DNA from: Perca fluviatilis
Lineage: Eukaryota > Chordata > Actinopteri > Perciformes > Percidae
Assembly (NCBI RefSeq): GCF_010015445.1
Contig: NC_053115.1
Location: 5,997,576-6,061,575 of the forward strand
Length of the DNA stretch: 64,000 nt
Reading direction: 5' to 3'
Below the pieces are notes generated by a model. The model was not told the DNA's origin, did not search any database, and worked only from the letters and a program-made list of their open reading frames with translations. The translations under genes and the position numbers were made by a program. Shown here in pieces: positions 22,949 to 35,160 of the stretch (within the stretch, counting starts at the first letter, position 1; every line of letters starts with the position of its first letter).

Positions 22949-23694
22949 AGGTTCCGTGGCATGAAAATTTCACTTAATGAGATTTTTTTAACATTAATAT
23001 GAGTTCCCCCAGCCTGCATATGGTCCCCCAGTGGCTAGAAATGGCGATAGGTGTAAACCGAGCCCTGGGTATCCTGCTCTGCCTTTGAGAAAATGAAAGC
23101 TCAGATGGACCGATCTGGAATCTTCTCCTTATGAGGTCATAAGGAGCAAGGTTACCTCCCCTTTCTCTGCTTTGCCCACCCAGAGAATTTGGCCCCCCCA
23201 TGAGAGAGAGACATCATGGCTTTCAAGCGAGCAAAGTGGCAGTTGGTCAAGGCCACACCCCCACCCTCCACCTTGCCCCCTCTCCTCCTCAATAGCTACA
23301 GACACAGAAATGGCACATCCTAAGGAAAGCTCATTGTGGGACTGGCTCTAGTGGCTGTAATTTTGCACCAAGGCTGAATTTCGGGAAAGAGACTTCAGAT
23401 ACAGTATTAGGGGACCACTAAGGTCTATATAAAAGAGACTTCAGATACAGTATTAGGGGACCACTAAGGTCTATATAAAAGAGACTTCAGATACAGTATT
23501 AGGGGACCACTAAGGTCTATATAAAAGAGACTTCAGATACAGTATTAGGGGGCCACTAAGGTCTATATAAAAGAGACTTCAGATACAGTATTAGGGGGCC
23601 ACTAAGGTCTATATAAAAGAGACTTCAGATACAGTATTAGGGGACCACTAAGGTCTATATAAAAGCATCCAAAGAGCACCATGTCATGGGACCT
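22949..23694 (-). mobile_element. TTAA element with internal minisatellite, copy B
   Basis: This 746-bp copy is inserted exactly at a TTAA of the outer element (22945-22948 and 23695-23698). Removing it and one TTAA restores the outer sequence seen at about 1672-1690. It is inverted relative to 2362-3068 and has six 46-bp units instead of five. Confidence 0.85.
23389..23665 (-). repeat. 46-bp minisatellite, 6 units
   Basis: Units begin with 'gacttcagatacagtattag' at 23391, 23437, 23483, 23529, 23575 and 23621, a strict 46-bp period. Two units share a G-for-A change ('gggggcc'), suggesting local duplication or conversion. Confidence 0.94.
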
Positions 23695-24657
23695 TTAATG
23701 AACGTCCGTTACATTCAAGCCGTTGCCAACTGAGTTGCTACAAAGCTAATTAAGACTATCCGCTCCACACAACTCTCTGGATTTCTCAGTATGACTATGT
23801 TCAGAAGATTGTGGCGTCAGGCGACTTTCCCGCGGGAGAAACTCAAGTGAAGATAATGACCTCTTCTGAAGAGACCATCATGTCTTTTTAATCCTCCGTG
23901 TCCTCCTTGGCTAGAAACAACTGTGTGGAGGAGGGGTGGGGGCGGTGCGCGATCACGGAAGGCTTGTATCATGTGGACGCGCCGACAGTTTTGTTGTCAT
24001 TACTTAGAATTTTATGCACTATAGCTCCAGCTGTCAGTGAACACTAGACCAAAACTGGTATTTTGTTACACCGTTCCATAAGGTCGAGAATGAACTCAAA
24101 TAACTCGCTTGACTTGAATTAGAAACGTGCATTTATTTCATGCCATATTTTCTCACTCGAATAACATTAACATTCTCTATTAGATCAAAGGACTTGATGC
24201 ATATTTTTGGTAATGCATCTGTTTTGCAGCCTGTTCCAGCCCATCCTCTGATCTCCATGAACAGAGAGGTAGGGTGATGGGAGAGAGGGATTTGCAGTGA
24301 GGCTAAAAGTGTATGTTCCTCTTTAATATATCCCAGCCCTGAGTGCGTAACCCTAACACGCACTAATCTCTCCAACAGAAAAATCAATGAGGCGCCCACC
24401 CACACAACATTCATCTCTGCGGCTGAGTCAGGAGACTCCAGCCTTCACACATCTGTGGGATGCTAGCTATCACTCGTGGATTTACTTGTGTCCACACACC
24501 ACGCACGCTTGCTCACACACCTCCCCTCAGCCCGTGGGTAACATCAGGACACACTGCATGTCCTGTTATGGATCTCTTTTCCAGGTGTACAGAAATATGA
24601 GATATGTCACGTGGAATCAAGCGGGTCAAGTGAAGCACACCACAAATGCTTATTATT

Positions 24658-25126
24658 CAGTCCCTCCAGAAAAACGCGATTATGCCATCAGCCAAAAGGC
24701 CACATTTTTTCAAATACGCCGCACTTTCGCCGCATAAGTTGCCGATTTCTGCGCAAAATATGCGGCGCTTGCATGATTTCATAATCCCCGCATTTTCGTT
24801 GCAAAAAAGTCCCATATATCTTAGCAGAAAGTTGAAAAATGTTGCGTTTACTTCACACAAGAGCAGCCATTTCCCACTGTTGCCATGGGAACGTTATAAA
24901 GTTACGTAATTATGCGACGTGAACATCATCGAAAAGCAGGGAGTTGGGGGGGAAATCACTTTTTTTTTTTTTTTTTTTCATCAAACTGCATTTTTTGCAA
25001 GTTCCCTCAATTTCATCGCATAAAATAGCATAAATATCCCACACATTCCATCGCATTTTTTAAGAAAACGTGCCGCATAATCAAGGATTTTTGCCCGCAA
25101 CAATCACAAAAAAACTGGAAGGACTG
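24658..25126 (+). mobile_element. MITE with CAGTCCYTCCAG ends
   Basis: Starts CAGTCCCTCCAG and ends CTGGAAGGACTG, inverted repeats of about 12 bp. The interior is A/T-rich with repeated 'gcataa' and 'cgcatttt' motifs. No clear target duplication and no ORF. CAG...CTG ends suit hAT, but that is inference. Confidence 0.7.
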
Positions 25127-25673
25127 ATTTTTCACAATAAACTCACACTGCACAATCAGTCTATATCGCGATCTTTTGAATAGTTGACCTGACTTATTAT
25201 TATACTATCTTCTACTGCGTACGTGTCAAGGAGCTCTAGACAAGTGCTCAGCATTCACACCGACCTCTCTCAAAAGCTGAGAAGCAGCGGTGAATAAATC
25301 ACAAAGTAGAGGATCCTCAGAGGGAGAGAGAGATGGAGAACAACATATAGCAGGGAGTCTAGCCTCATTCTTGGAAATGTAGTGTACATCTTGGCAGTCT
25401 CACAACCGTCCAGCCTGTTGGAGGATACAAGCATGTGACAGAAGGTGTCGTGACAGGATCTAATAGAGAACAGACCTTGATTCTGGACACCAGTTTCGAG
25501 AGAAAACGAGCATCTTGTCGTCTTCCAAAACTGTGAGATGATGTCTATTTAGAACCTAATAGGGAAAGTATGCTGTGCTGCTGTCAACTTGTAAGCTACT
25601 GTTTTGTCTGTTTAGCATCATAATTACATATTATCCCAATGTTATAGAAGTGTTTTGTGACCTTAAATCAAGT

Positions 25674-26130
25674 TAAAGCGTAACTCTCGCCAAACTGCAA
25701 CCTAGGGTGCTTTTGTGAATGTACTTGAGTCAAACTTTCGTTTAAAAGCATATTTAGGACGGAAACGCCACTTTTAAGATTTACCGTATTCTCGTTTTCG
25801 GTCAAATGGCCTTTTGAATGGGAGTGCTAGGGGCACTACAATGATAGCATCAAAATCGCTATTTTTAAAACACTAACAAGGCTCGACACAACATGAAACT
25901 CTGCTCCAAGTACCCACCCAATAAACACAACTGACCCGTGCAACCCACCCCAAACACCTATTATAATTTCCTTTACATAATTAAGACATGTGCACCATAA
26001 ATTGATGCAGAAAAGGGAACCAACTGTTGCCGAAAGATTCACCAGAATGCAGAAAATGAAGTGTTTGACGTTCACAATTTAAATTTTGCTCAAAAGTGCG
26101 AGCCCCCCCCCCCCCCCCAATGTCGAACCC
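25674..26130 (+). repeat. Dispersed fish repeat
   Basis: The segment from 'aaagcgtaactctcgccaaa' through 'atcaaaatcgctatttttaa' is a phrase I associate with a common teleost repeat. It ends near a run of about 16 C bases (26104-26119). Boundaries are approximate. Confidence 0.5.
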
Positions 26131-27559
26131 AAAGTTACACTGTTTTCTTATTTGGTCCCTACTTAGACTAGATCAGTTTACAGGACAGCCACCCTGCCGT
26201 CCAGGAAACCTGAGTGGACAGACCATAATCCTGACCCTAATGAACCCTAACCTGACCTGAACTCCAACTCCTAGATGCCTTAAGTCTAGCTGCTAGGAGG
26301 TTTCCAAGACTAAACCCTCTATTAATAAGTCTTTTTTAAATGCTCTAAAATTATCAACATATTTTTCTTGTGCTATGGCGTCTTTTAATTATGCAGTTTT
26401 CCTCCCCTTGTGACAGTCTGCCGTCAAATTTCATGTCCTCAACACAGGCGTTGTTGTGATAACACACGGTGCTGTTGCATCTGTCCTGGTTCCACTGTGT
26501 TACCATGATTACATCTCAACCACATGAGCATGTCTCCCTTGCTCACAAGGCCGAGAAGTAGAAGCACCGTGCAGTATTTTATATGTTACAGTTACATGGA
26601 TGAATGCAGCACATTACCTGCCCTGGGCCTGTTTCCACTGTGCAAACACTCACACTTCAGTGGACAAGGACAAGCCGCAACCTTCTCTGACACGACAAAG
26701 CAGTGGGCTGTGTAAAAGTCTGATCTGACACAGCTGCTTAACTCTTAATGGTGTGTTTCTCCTCACATGACAGCCCATCTCACAATGTTATGACTGCGAT
26801 TTGTTCATGCTATGTGGAACCATTAGAGAGATTCACATATAGGATTTATCGGGCAGTGCTTTGACCTCTCTGGTGATAAGCTATACGTGTGTGAGATATG
26901 TAGAGAAATGTGTGAATAGTTTATTGGTGTGTTTCCCCTATATTAAAGCAGTAGGAGCAGAATCAGGGGCGTAGCCATAATTTCAGAAGTGAGTGGGGAC
27001 AGATTGTTCAGGAGGAGGATTTTTATTGAAAAGACACTCTCCCATTTGTCTCTCCAAACTGCGGATTCCAAGTAGCCAACATTTCATTTATGATTGATAA
27101 AAATTGATGGACATTTTCCATGAAACAGCGTTCAACCGTTTACTGCCGCACCAATGGAGGACCTGCTAACATTTTACCTGGCCACACGGAGGCGGAGCAT
27201 GCCAATGTGTACTCAAAGTTCCTCAATATGCAAAAAGATAAGATATTTTTTTCACATTTGAATATATTACTCATAAATCCATAATTTGATGTTATGATTG
27301 TTGACCATCTGAGGGTCGTGGGCCAGCTGATAATCAATAAGAACCAAGAAAAACACACACACACTTTGGTTTGTGTTAAACAGCATTTGTTTGATTTGGA
27401 TCCTACTTATTTTTTGAATTTTTCAAGCACTTAAAAACCAGCACTTTGTTTTATCGAAATTTTCTGCAGAGTGCGCTGCAGAATCATAGGTCCCGTTCGT
27501 TTAACGTGGTAAACGTTAGCTTAATTTGATTGTTATTGATTTGACACAAATCAAATTTT

Positions 27560-27960
27560 TTTAGTCATGCTCTATGGATGGTATGGCAATGTAGTCTGTC
27601 TGTCCACCAACTTGGATCCAGATGATAATATCTCAATAGCTTTTGGGTGGATTGCCATGATGTTTTATACAGATAGTTATGGCCCCCAGAGCATGACTCC
27701 TAACGACTTTGGGGTTTCCCTGACTTTTTCTCTAGTATAGAGAAACACCGTGAAGTTGACATTTTGTTCTAATGAAATGTCTTGACAACCATCAGATGGA
27801 TTTCCATGAAATTTGGTACAGTCATTCATGTTGCTCAGAGAATGGATCCAAATCACTTTTGGTGAACCCATGACCTTCTCTCTAGCGCCACCATTAGGTT
27901 GACATTATAGTTTTGAGTGAAATGGGTGGAATGTCATAAAATTTGGTACAAACATTTATG
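27560..27960 (+). repeat. Dispersed repeat ('ctactggatggat' family), copy 2
   Basis: Repeated internal phrases such as 'ggattgccatgatg', 'ggatttccatgaaatttggt' and 'tagcgccaccattaggttga' recur at about 130-170-bp spacing, so the element is itself internally repetitive. Related to 12533-12800. Confidence 0.68.
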
Positions 27961-30399
27961 TCTTTATTACAAAAATGTATTTATTCATTAATTAAGGTAA
28001 CTGTTATACAGGATAACTTAGATTAACAAACCAAACCTCTAACTGTCTTCAAGAAAGTTGTGTGGTTGAGAATTAGCAGGGTCATTTTAGCATTTTAGCA
28101 TTAGTTGGTTAATCCACATTGAAAAACATGGCCCTGTTTTAATGGCTATACACATTTTATATATATTATTTGCATCGCTTGACCTTTTTGTTTGGAAGAA
28201 AATACAACAACATTTTAAGAGTATTTTAAATGTAAACTTTATGAAAAAAAGATATTTGTCTAGATGAGGACAGCTTCAGACAGCGATCGACATATGACAA
28301 TCCACAGTACACTCTGAATATCCCGTATTGATTTGTTTTGCCGCTTGGTTCGTTAATGATGTTGATTTTATTTACATGCTTGTTTAACTCAAGTGTAAAG
28401 TGAAAAGTATCAGCCGCCTCTTAATTAAATCAAATGCATGGTGGAAGACAGCAAAGGGCAAACTGTCACCCTGGGCAAGGAAATCAGGTGTATTAACAAG
28501 TCAATGAGAAATTCATGTGTGTATAATTTCACAGTGAGCACATCTGACCTTTGTTAATGATGCCACTCAGACCGGCAGGTGGTGCTTCTCAAATGAACTC
28601 CCGGGGGAGCGTGTGTGTGTGTGGCTGCTGCGCTAAAGCGGCTCATTCCTCCGGACTGGTAGGAAAGGAAGGAAGGAAGGACACACCGTCAATCAAAGGC
28701 AAAGAGTGAAAATGAAAGGAAACCATTGTCCAAATCACTTCACATCAAAACTCGCTTTTTAGCTGCTCCGGATCTGATGTCTTGCACCAAATTTCTGTGT
28801 GTGTTGTTCGTATGCAAACATGTTTCCATTGGTGAGCAGTCATCTGTGTATACTTTTATTTGTTCTCCCACCAGCTAGCGGAGAGAGTTGAAGGAGGGGT
28901 GTGTGTGTGTGGGGGGGATGGGGCTTTCATCTCCACCAGCTAGTAGAAAAGAGACAGAGAGCAATGCGCTTTTAGATTCACAGATGCATAAATTCACTCT
29001 GCTGCCGCTGTGATGAATCACTCTTGAGAACTTTTTTTTCTCGTGTGAAAATTACCCACATATTGTGTCTACTCTCCCTGGATTACTGTTGTTTTTTAGG
29101 GGGGGGGGAAGAGGGTGTAAAAGTCCTTGAAAAGCAATTTATCCTCTTCTATCCACAGTTGCTTTCTGCCTGCTTGCTCTTCCAGCTATTTCAAACCATC
29201 TCCTCTCCTCGTCTTCTGGAGCCCTCTTACTCCATCTTAATTTTCTGCCGCGCTTCCATCACCTGCTGACTCACTCTCTCCCCCTCCACTGTCCCTTCCC
29301 ATATTGCTCTCTTTTTTTCAGCGCTGCATCCCACACTTATCACATCTAGTACTGTACGAATCAAATATGAAGGCCGGCCGCGCTCTCGCTGCTTAAATCT
29401 TCCCATAATGGAGCCCAAGGGTATCTGAAATTGAGTGTGAAGACTACATCAAGGTCATTTACTCCACCCCACAGGATAGTGATGGATGTCTTGTGTGATT
29501 GCTCCATTTGGCTGCCCTACTTGAGAAGGGGGAGCATATCCCATTGCACTTTCTGAGTGAGGGGAGAGAGTTTTGCTTTTGCACGCGGATGGCCACAAAG
29601 TCATTCCTAGCGGGAGAGAAAGGGAGGGGGAGGGGGAGGAGGTGTAATAGGAAGGCGGAGATACCGTACTATAATCGTGACTGGAGCCTGGGGAGAGAGG
29701 CGTTCTGCGTCTGGATTCTTGAGAAAACATTTGAAGGGATTAAAATAAAACATATTGATTGCTGGATGGATGGCGCACCATCTGTCAATACGCTAATCTG
29801 CCAAATTGATTACTCCCCTCGGAGCATTGTGCGTCTCCAAACAGCTGGATTCAGTCATAGAAAACCGCAAACATCAGCCGTAGTCAGCTGAGACCTTTGC
29901 CAAGTGCCTGTGATTTATAATCCCCTGGATTGTGTGCGTGTACTTCTGGGAATTACTATAGGCTGTGGTTGGACATGTAGGGCTCAGCCTATGCAATTGT
30001 ATTGTAGGGGTTAAAAAAAAAAAAAATGCTGATACACTCGGAGCAGCATGATCTTAAAGTGGACTAAACTGTGGGCCTTTGCCATTTTCCTTGGGCCGTC
30101 CACTTTCTTAAAAGCAGCGTTGCGGAGCAGAAATGGGTGACCCATGACGACCCTTTTATCCAATCTCATTCGTCACGTCTCTTTATGCATGACTATTATG
30201 AAGATTAGGTTCATTATCTCATTTGATTCACTATAATGAATGTGATAAAGTATAACATCACAATGAGTTAGGGAAGCTAAACTATGTCATATTTGGGTCT
30301 AGAATCTGAGCATGGGTTTGGACGTTTTGAGCACAGAAAAAAACCGAAACTTCAAGCACATTAATAATATTTTGTTGTGAAATGATTATGTTGCAAAGA

Positions 30400-30514
30400 A
30401 AAAAACTTGGCTTTTCCGACCTTTATTTGACAGGACAGCTAGGTGAGAAAGGGGAGAGAGAGGGGGTGGGGGGGGGAAGACATGCAGGAAATCGTCACAG
30501 GTCGGATTCGAACC
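30400..30514 (-). mobile_element. tRNA-derived SINE, copy 2, distal part
   Basis: Minus-strand SINE body with the reverse B box 'ggtcggattcgaacc' at its right side. The tRNA-like head continues after an interruption, at 31076-31165. Confidence 0.65.
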
Positions 30515-31075
30515 AAGGGGGTAAGCTTCGCTTCAGAACGCGTAGCTCCTACGGCGCCATTTTAATGCTACAAAGCGATCACCTCCCGTTAGCATTCCAT
30601 TGACTTCCATTCATTTTGACGTCTCCATTACCTTGTACCTCACGTTATGGCTCCGTAGCAGACGTTTTTGTAAAAATAGGCTAACGATTGTGTCATAACC
30701 ACACGACTTACTGTCGCACAGTAGAGGAATTACCGTATAGTACAGGAAAAGCTCGCAGGCAGTTTCGACTTACGTTAGCTGTTTAGGTTTAATTACTAAT
30801 GTTAACTAGCATTTTAGTGATCAATAATTGTGCCTATGTTATCTCCTTACATATACCTACGCTCTCCGTCTCTGTAAGATTGGGAATGATTGAGATTTCT
30901 CTCGGCACAGCTACCAGAAGACTTCACACTTTCAGACAGGTTGCTCACGTCACATTTACGTGGTCTCTCTCAGTTGGAGGCTAATCAGTAACGTCAGCGC
31001 TCACCGGAAAAGTGCTTCTAATAGACTTCACTGGTCTCCGTCCAGAGACACGGGATCTGTTGGTCCATTATATAT
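30515..31075 (+). mobile_element. 561-bp insertion in a SINE
   Basis: The 10-bp sequence GATTCGAACC occurs on both sides (30505-30514 and 31076-31085). Joining across it rebuilds the expected SINE tRNA head. The insert has no clear inverted ends and no ORF of note, so its class is unknown. Confidence 0.55.
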
Positions 31076-31165
31076 GATTCGAACCCTGGACCTCTGCGTC
31101 GAGGTATAAACCTCCAAGTATATGTGCGCCTGCTCTACCCACTGATCCAACCTGGCCACTTTGAA
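31076..31165 (-). mobile_element. tRNA-derived SINE, copy 2, head part
   Basis: Continuation of the SINE at 30400-30514: 'gattcgaaccctggacctct', then an A-box-like end near 'tctacccactgatccaacctg'. Confidence 0.6.
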
Positions 31166-31740
31166 AGGAAATTTGAATTGAGCAAACGTGCTAAATGCCA
31201 CAGAATAAATTCCCTGCTGACCGATAATCCTGCTAGCCGTTGGATCGGAGACAAATTTATTTTTGTTTGCTCTAAATAATTTATTCTCTTGATACTAATT
31301 CCTCTCCAAAACACAACTTTAGCACATGAAATACAAATCTTTTTTTCTGTGCTTAAGTGCTCCATGCTGTGCTCAGAATTGCACAAATATTATTTTGTAA
31401 AACATCCGCTTTAAGAACATGTGGCGCGCACGGTCGCCCTGCCTGAGACGACAGCGGGGGAATGTAGAATGTATGAATCCTACAGTCTGAGGTGTTAGGC
31501 TGTCAGATATTTAATCAACAGGCAGGTAATTGACAAGTGAGGCGTGATTGTCTCAGTCTTTATTCAGTGTTATGTTTGAGAGTTAACAAAGCGTGAGATT
31601 GGGCCGTGTCTCTACGCTGCACATTCTCAGCTTGCAGGCCTTTTGTTCCGCAGCCCTTTGTGGAGCCTACCCCGGATTCATTGAAACTCTCAACTGCTGA
31701 AGGAGCTGCTTTTTTTTTGGTCACACACCCTCATTCTCTA

Positions 31741-31742
<2 letters not shown>

Positions 31743-31783
<41 letters not shown>
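31743..31783 (+). repeat. (AC)n microsatellite
   Basis: A pure run of about 20 units followed by interrupted AC repeats to about 31818. Confidence 0.93.
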
Positions 31784-31790
<7 letters not shown>

Positions 31791-31960
31791 ATTCACATAC
31801 GCACACACACACACACAGACATGCACAAAGGCTGCAGCTCTGCCAGCATTTCATGGGATAATCTACCTTCCTGAAGGTTTACTAAAGCCTCCCTCCCTCC
31901 CTTCTCACCACAACCCCACTTCTTCTTCTCCTCCCTCCTCCCTCCTCTCTCCTCTTGCCT

Positions 31961-31990
31961 CCTCCTCCTCCTCCTCCTCCTCCTCCTCCT
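31961..31990 (+). repeat. (CTC)n microsatellite
   Basis: About ten CTC units in a pyrimidine-rich block (31880-31995). Confidence 0.88.
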
Positions 31991-34619
31991 TATCGGCCCC
32001 AGTGTAAGCAGCATGTGGTTTCCTGCCAACTTCTGGGAGCCGTGAGCAGCCTCTCCAAACCGGAACACGCATGAAGACATTCCACTGCTGAAGGAAACAG
32101 TGTCCTCAACCGCCCTCCCCCTCTTCTCCAATCCCCCACAGACGCTTTTACACATCCCACACACAGCTCCGCCGGGGCTTGACCACTGGACAATGAGCAC
32201 ACATAAACTCACACAAACATGCACAGACACAGAAGAGCGGGCACAGACTGCAGCCATTCAGCACAGCCATGGACATGGAAATGAAGATAGCTGTGAGTGT
32301 GTGTGAGAAAGACCGAGACGTAGTGGGAAAAAGAGTGTGCGTATGCATGGGTATGTACGAGAAAGAGTCCCACAACAAATGAATTCTGTAAAAAAAAAAA
32401 AAAAAGAAATCCATCATCAGCCTATTCCACATCATGTATCGCAATGTGACATTTGGTTTTGGAGAGGAAGTCTGACTGATATGAAAAGCGTCTCTTTAGT
32501 GTGCTTATTCACCACATTTGTCAATGAGTTGTTAGAGAGGTTATTCTACTGTACTTTTCTTTTTTTTTTTTATTGGAAATCCATGAAAGCTCTAGCTGAA
32601 AAGCAAACATCACTGTGAAGAGTACTGAGAGAGCAGTTGGAGGGCTGTTATGTGCCTGTTAGAAGAGTAAATTTGTTTAACATTGCAGGAGGGCTCTTTG
32701 AAACCAGACGGCAGGTATGGGTAAAAGCAATACATCTACACAAAAAGAAGCAAAGCTGCTCTGATAGTTTTCATAAATGTGGTGTGACACAGAAAGACAG
32801 ATCAATACATAGGTAGACTCACATGGACGTCAAGGAGGTCTAATCATGATAACATAGTGGAACCAGGACAGACATCAAGACAAAGCTGAAAGATGACTCG
32901 TCGCTTAATGACAAAGGCAGCTCTCACTGCGAGGAAAGAATCATCTGTAATTAGTAAGCATAGAAGGAAGAAACCATATAGGAGACTTATTCTGAACAAA
33001 AGTCAAACAAAAAAATGGGATTCAGAGAGGCAAAAGAAGGCCTTAAATTATTTAAAATCTTCTTCATAAGCGGCGTGTTTTCTCTCCTGGCGTGCGAGGC
33101 GTATCGATCTGGGAATTTTATTGGGGAATTCCACCAGAGATGATTAATCATAACTCACTTTTCTCCTCTGTGCGTGTGGATCAGTGTCAGATAGAGAGAG
33201 AGAGTGTCCTCAATCTACTGTCCCGCTGCCTATTTTAGCAGCCAGTTCTCCCACTTCTGCCGTGCTCTCTCCATCTTATCTCCACTCCTCAGTTTCTGAA
33301 TGTTTTCGAAGAACAAGGAAACAAAGTGAAATAGCCCCAGACTGAGATTTTGAGAAACTGATTTTTTTCTCCTCCTTTCCTGGGTGGTGGTTGTGCTCAC
33401 CAGGCAGATACGTGGCACAGCATCTTTTTGTGTGCCCACATAAATGATTCAGTGGCATATTGAAATTACACAGTGGGCTCTGCTGGTAAAATTGCAGAGG
33501 AGTTTTGAGATTCAGGACAAACTGAAGTACTTGAGGCAAGAGGACTTGTGTTTAAGATGTTAAACACATTTATTCTTCACAAAGTTTAATTGCTACGTAC
33601 TCCAGTTTCTTGTCTTTTACTGCTCAATCTTTGAAAAGGGTCTTTTTGGAAATTTCATTTGCTTTGTGCTTCCAGAGAGTCGTCAACTATGAAAATTGGA
33701 CCCTGCTTGTGAACCGTTTAATCCATCATTCATCATTAGGATTACATGAATTTGTCTCAACTTCTGATATATTATAGTTACCGTTTATTTCTGACATTTT
33801 ATGTGTCTTTTTGGTTTCTGAAAACACTCTCTGTGGCCTTTGATTGGCACGGTAATCCAGATCAGTAGATTCTTTACAGCCTACATTTGTGATCTGCATG
33901 TAGTACCCCACCCCCAACCATTACACTTAACTTGACCCTAACCCTACACTTTACACATTCTGCAAATCCATGAACGGTGTCAAAAAAGTACACACAATAT
34001 CTGCACATGGCAACTTTGGTATGGTTATGATAGTAGTATGCTTTAACCGAAGTGCTTGACGGATGGTCTTACAGCTTCAGAAAGTCCACCCCCTCCCCCA
34101 AACACCTTTCCCACATCAGAATTGTCAAAGAAGAAGTGTATACATTTCTCTCTCAAGCTCTTTTTTAAAACACAATTAGTTCAGTCACTTTTCGTGTATA
34201 GGTACAAATGAGTGCAACACCTCAAATATCTTTAAAGAAGGATTGTCAAAAAAGTGTTTTGTTATTATCACCACTCAAAAAGAGTATCGCATCTCCCCCC
34301 CTCTCTGCGACAGCCAACTTTTCACCTCGTCTTTGAGTCTGGCTGTACGGAACAACTGTAAACCCTTTTTTATCTTAAGGCCTGGTTGGTCGGTGCAAAA
34401 TGGTTTGTTTCAGGCATACTGAAAGGGAAAAGCTGTGGTTATGGCAAAGCAACTATGGATCAAGTATGGTTAGACTTGGTTGAGGTTTGGGATAGTTTGT
34501 GGTTACGGTTGATAAAAGGCAAATGAAGCTCAGCGTAAATTCTTTCAGGAAGACTCCTAAACTTCATCCGCCTCTCTCTCTCGGCATTCACTTTTCACTC
34601 AAACCAACCAGAATTGGCC

Positions 34620-34916
34620 ATGAATTTCACGAGCCAATCACAGCATGGCACCCCTGCTTTAATTCTGTTCTTCTCTCTGCTGCTGTCAGTTGTCATTTCA
34701 GGCAAAGCGTGCAACCCTCCTCCTCCCCTTCCACCCTTCCCTCCCGTGCACTCCGCCCCCCGCGGCTTCTCCTCCGCGGACCGCTCCCGCCGGTTCCTTG
34801 CGCGGTCTCCGGTGCTCGCTCCTTCACCACCACCGCCAGTGTCTAGGCTCCATCAGGGGGGATATGCCTTGCCTTCTCTACCCCTTTACAATTATTTTTA
34901 TAACGATGGGGTCTAA
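34620..34916 (+). CDS. Unrecognised 98-codon ORF with signal-peptide-like start
   Basis: I do not recognise this ORF. It starts at an ATG in acceptable context and opens with a polar segment, then a hydrophobic core (ALILFFSLLLSVVIS) and a plausible signal-peptidase site (SGKA-C). The rest is Pro/Ser/Arg-rich with a potential basic processing site (RSRR). It lies about 3 kb upstream of rybp in a locally GC-rich block with a CCAAT motif. It could be a small secreted peptide, the first exon of a longer gene, or chance. No splice site or poly(A) signal clearly belongs to it. Confidence 0.2.
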   Translation: MNFTSQSQHGTPALILFFSLLLSVVISGKACNPPPPLPPFPPVHSAPRGFSSADRSRRFLARSPVLAPSPPPPVSRLHQGGYALPSLPLYNYFYNDGV

Positions 34917-35094
34917 TCTCCAAAGACTCTGTACATTTCATATTATGCATATGTACAAATAAACCTTTGCATATTTGCAATGAAGTCTTTCCTGATTGAA
35001 ATGGTAACAGCAGGTCTGCGATGAGATGCAAACTCTGATCTTTTGCATTCAACTCTGCCCAATCCCACACCCTTTAGCTGCTGGGTTGCTTCTT

Positions 35095-35160
35095 CGGGGT
35101 GGCTATAGCTCAGTCTGTAGGGACATGGCTTGGCTTGGACTTGGCATAACTTCAGAAGCC
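35095..35160 (+). mobile_element. Possible tRNA-type SINE head fragment
   Basis: The sequence 'ggctatagctcagtctgtag' resembles the A-box region of a tRNA-derived SINE. No B box is recognisable downstream, so only a fragment remains. Confidence 0.35.

Larger units (their letters stand above)
22920..24026 (+). mobile_element. Outer TTAA-type element B, carrying one insertion
   Basis: This is the same family and orientation as 1652-3527, starting AGCTTTAGTGCATAAC and ending ATGCACTATAGCT. It is interrupted only by the TTAA element 22949-23694. It lacks the middle element, so it shows the uninterrupted sequence around TCTTC near 23860. Its own flanking TTAA has decayed. Confidence 0.75.

Noticed and set aside
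31793..32257. 154-codon minus-strand ORF
   Set aside because: It runs through CTC and AC microsatellites; the Arg run and the Val/Cys residues reflect repeats.
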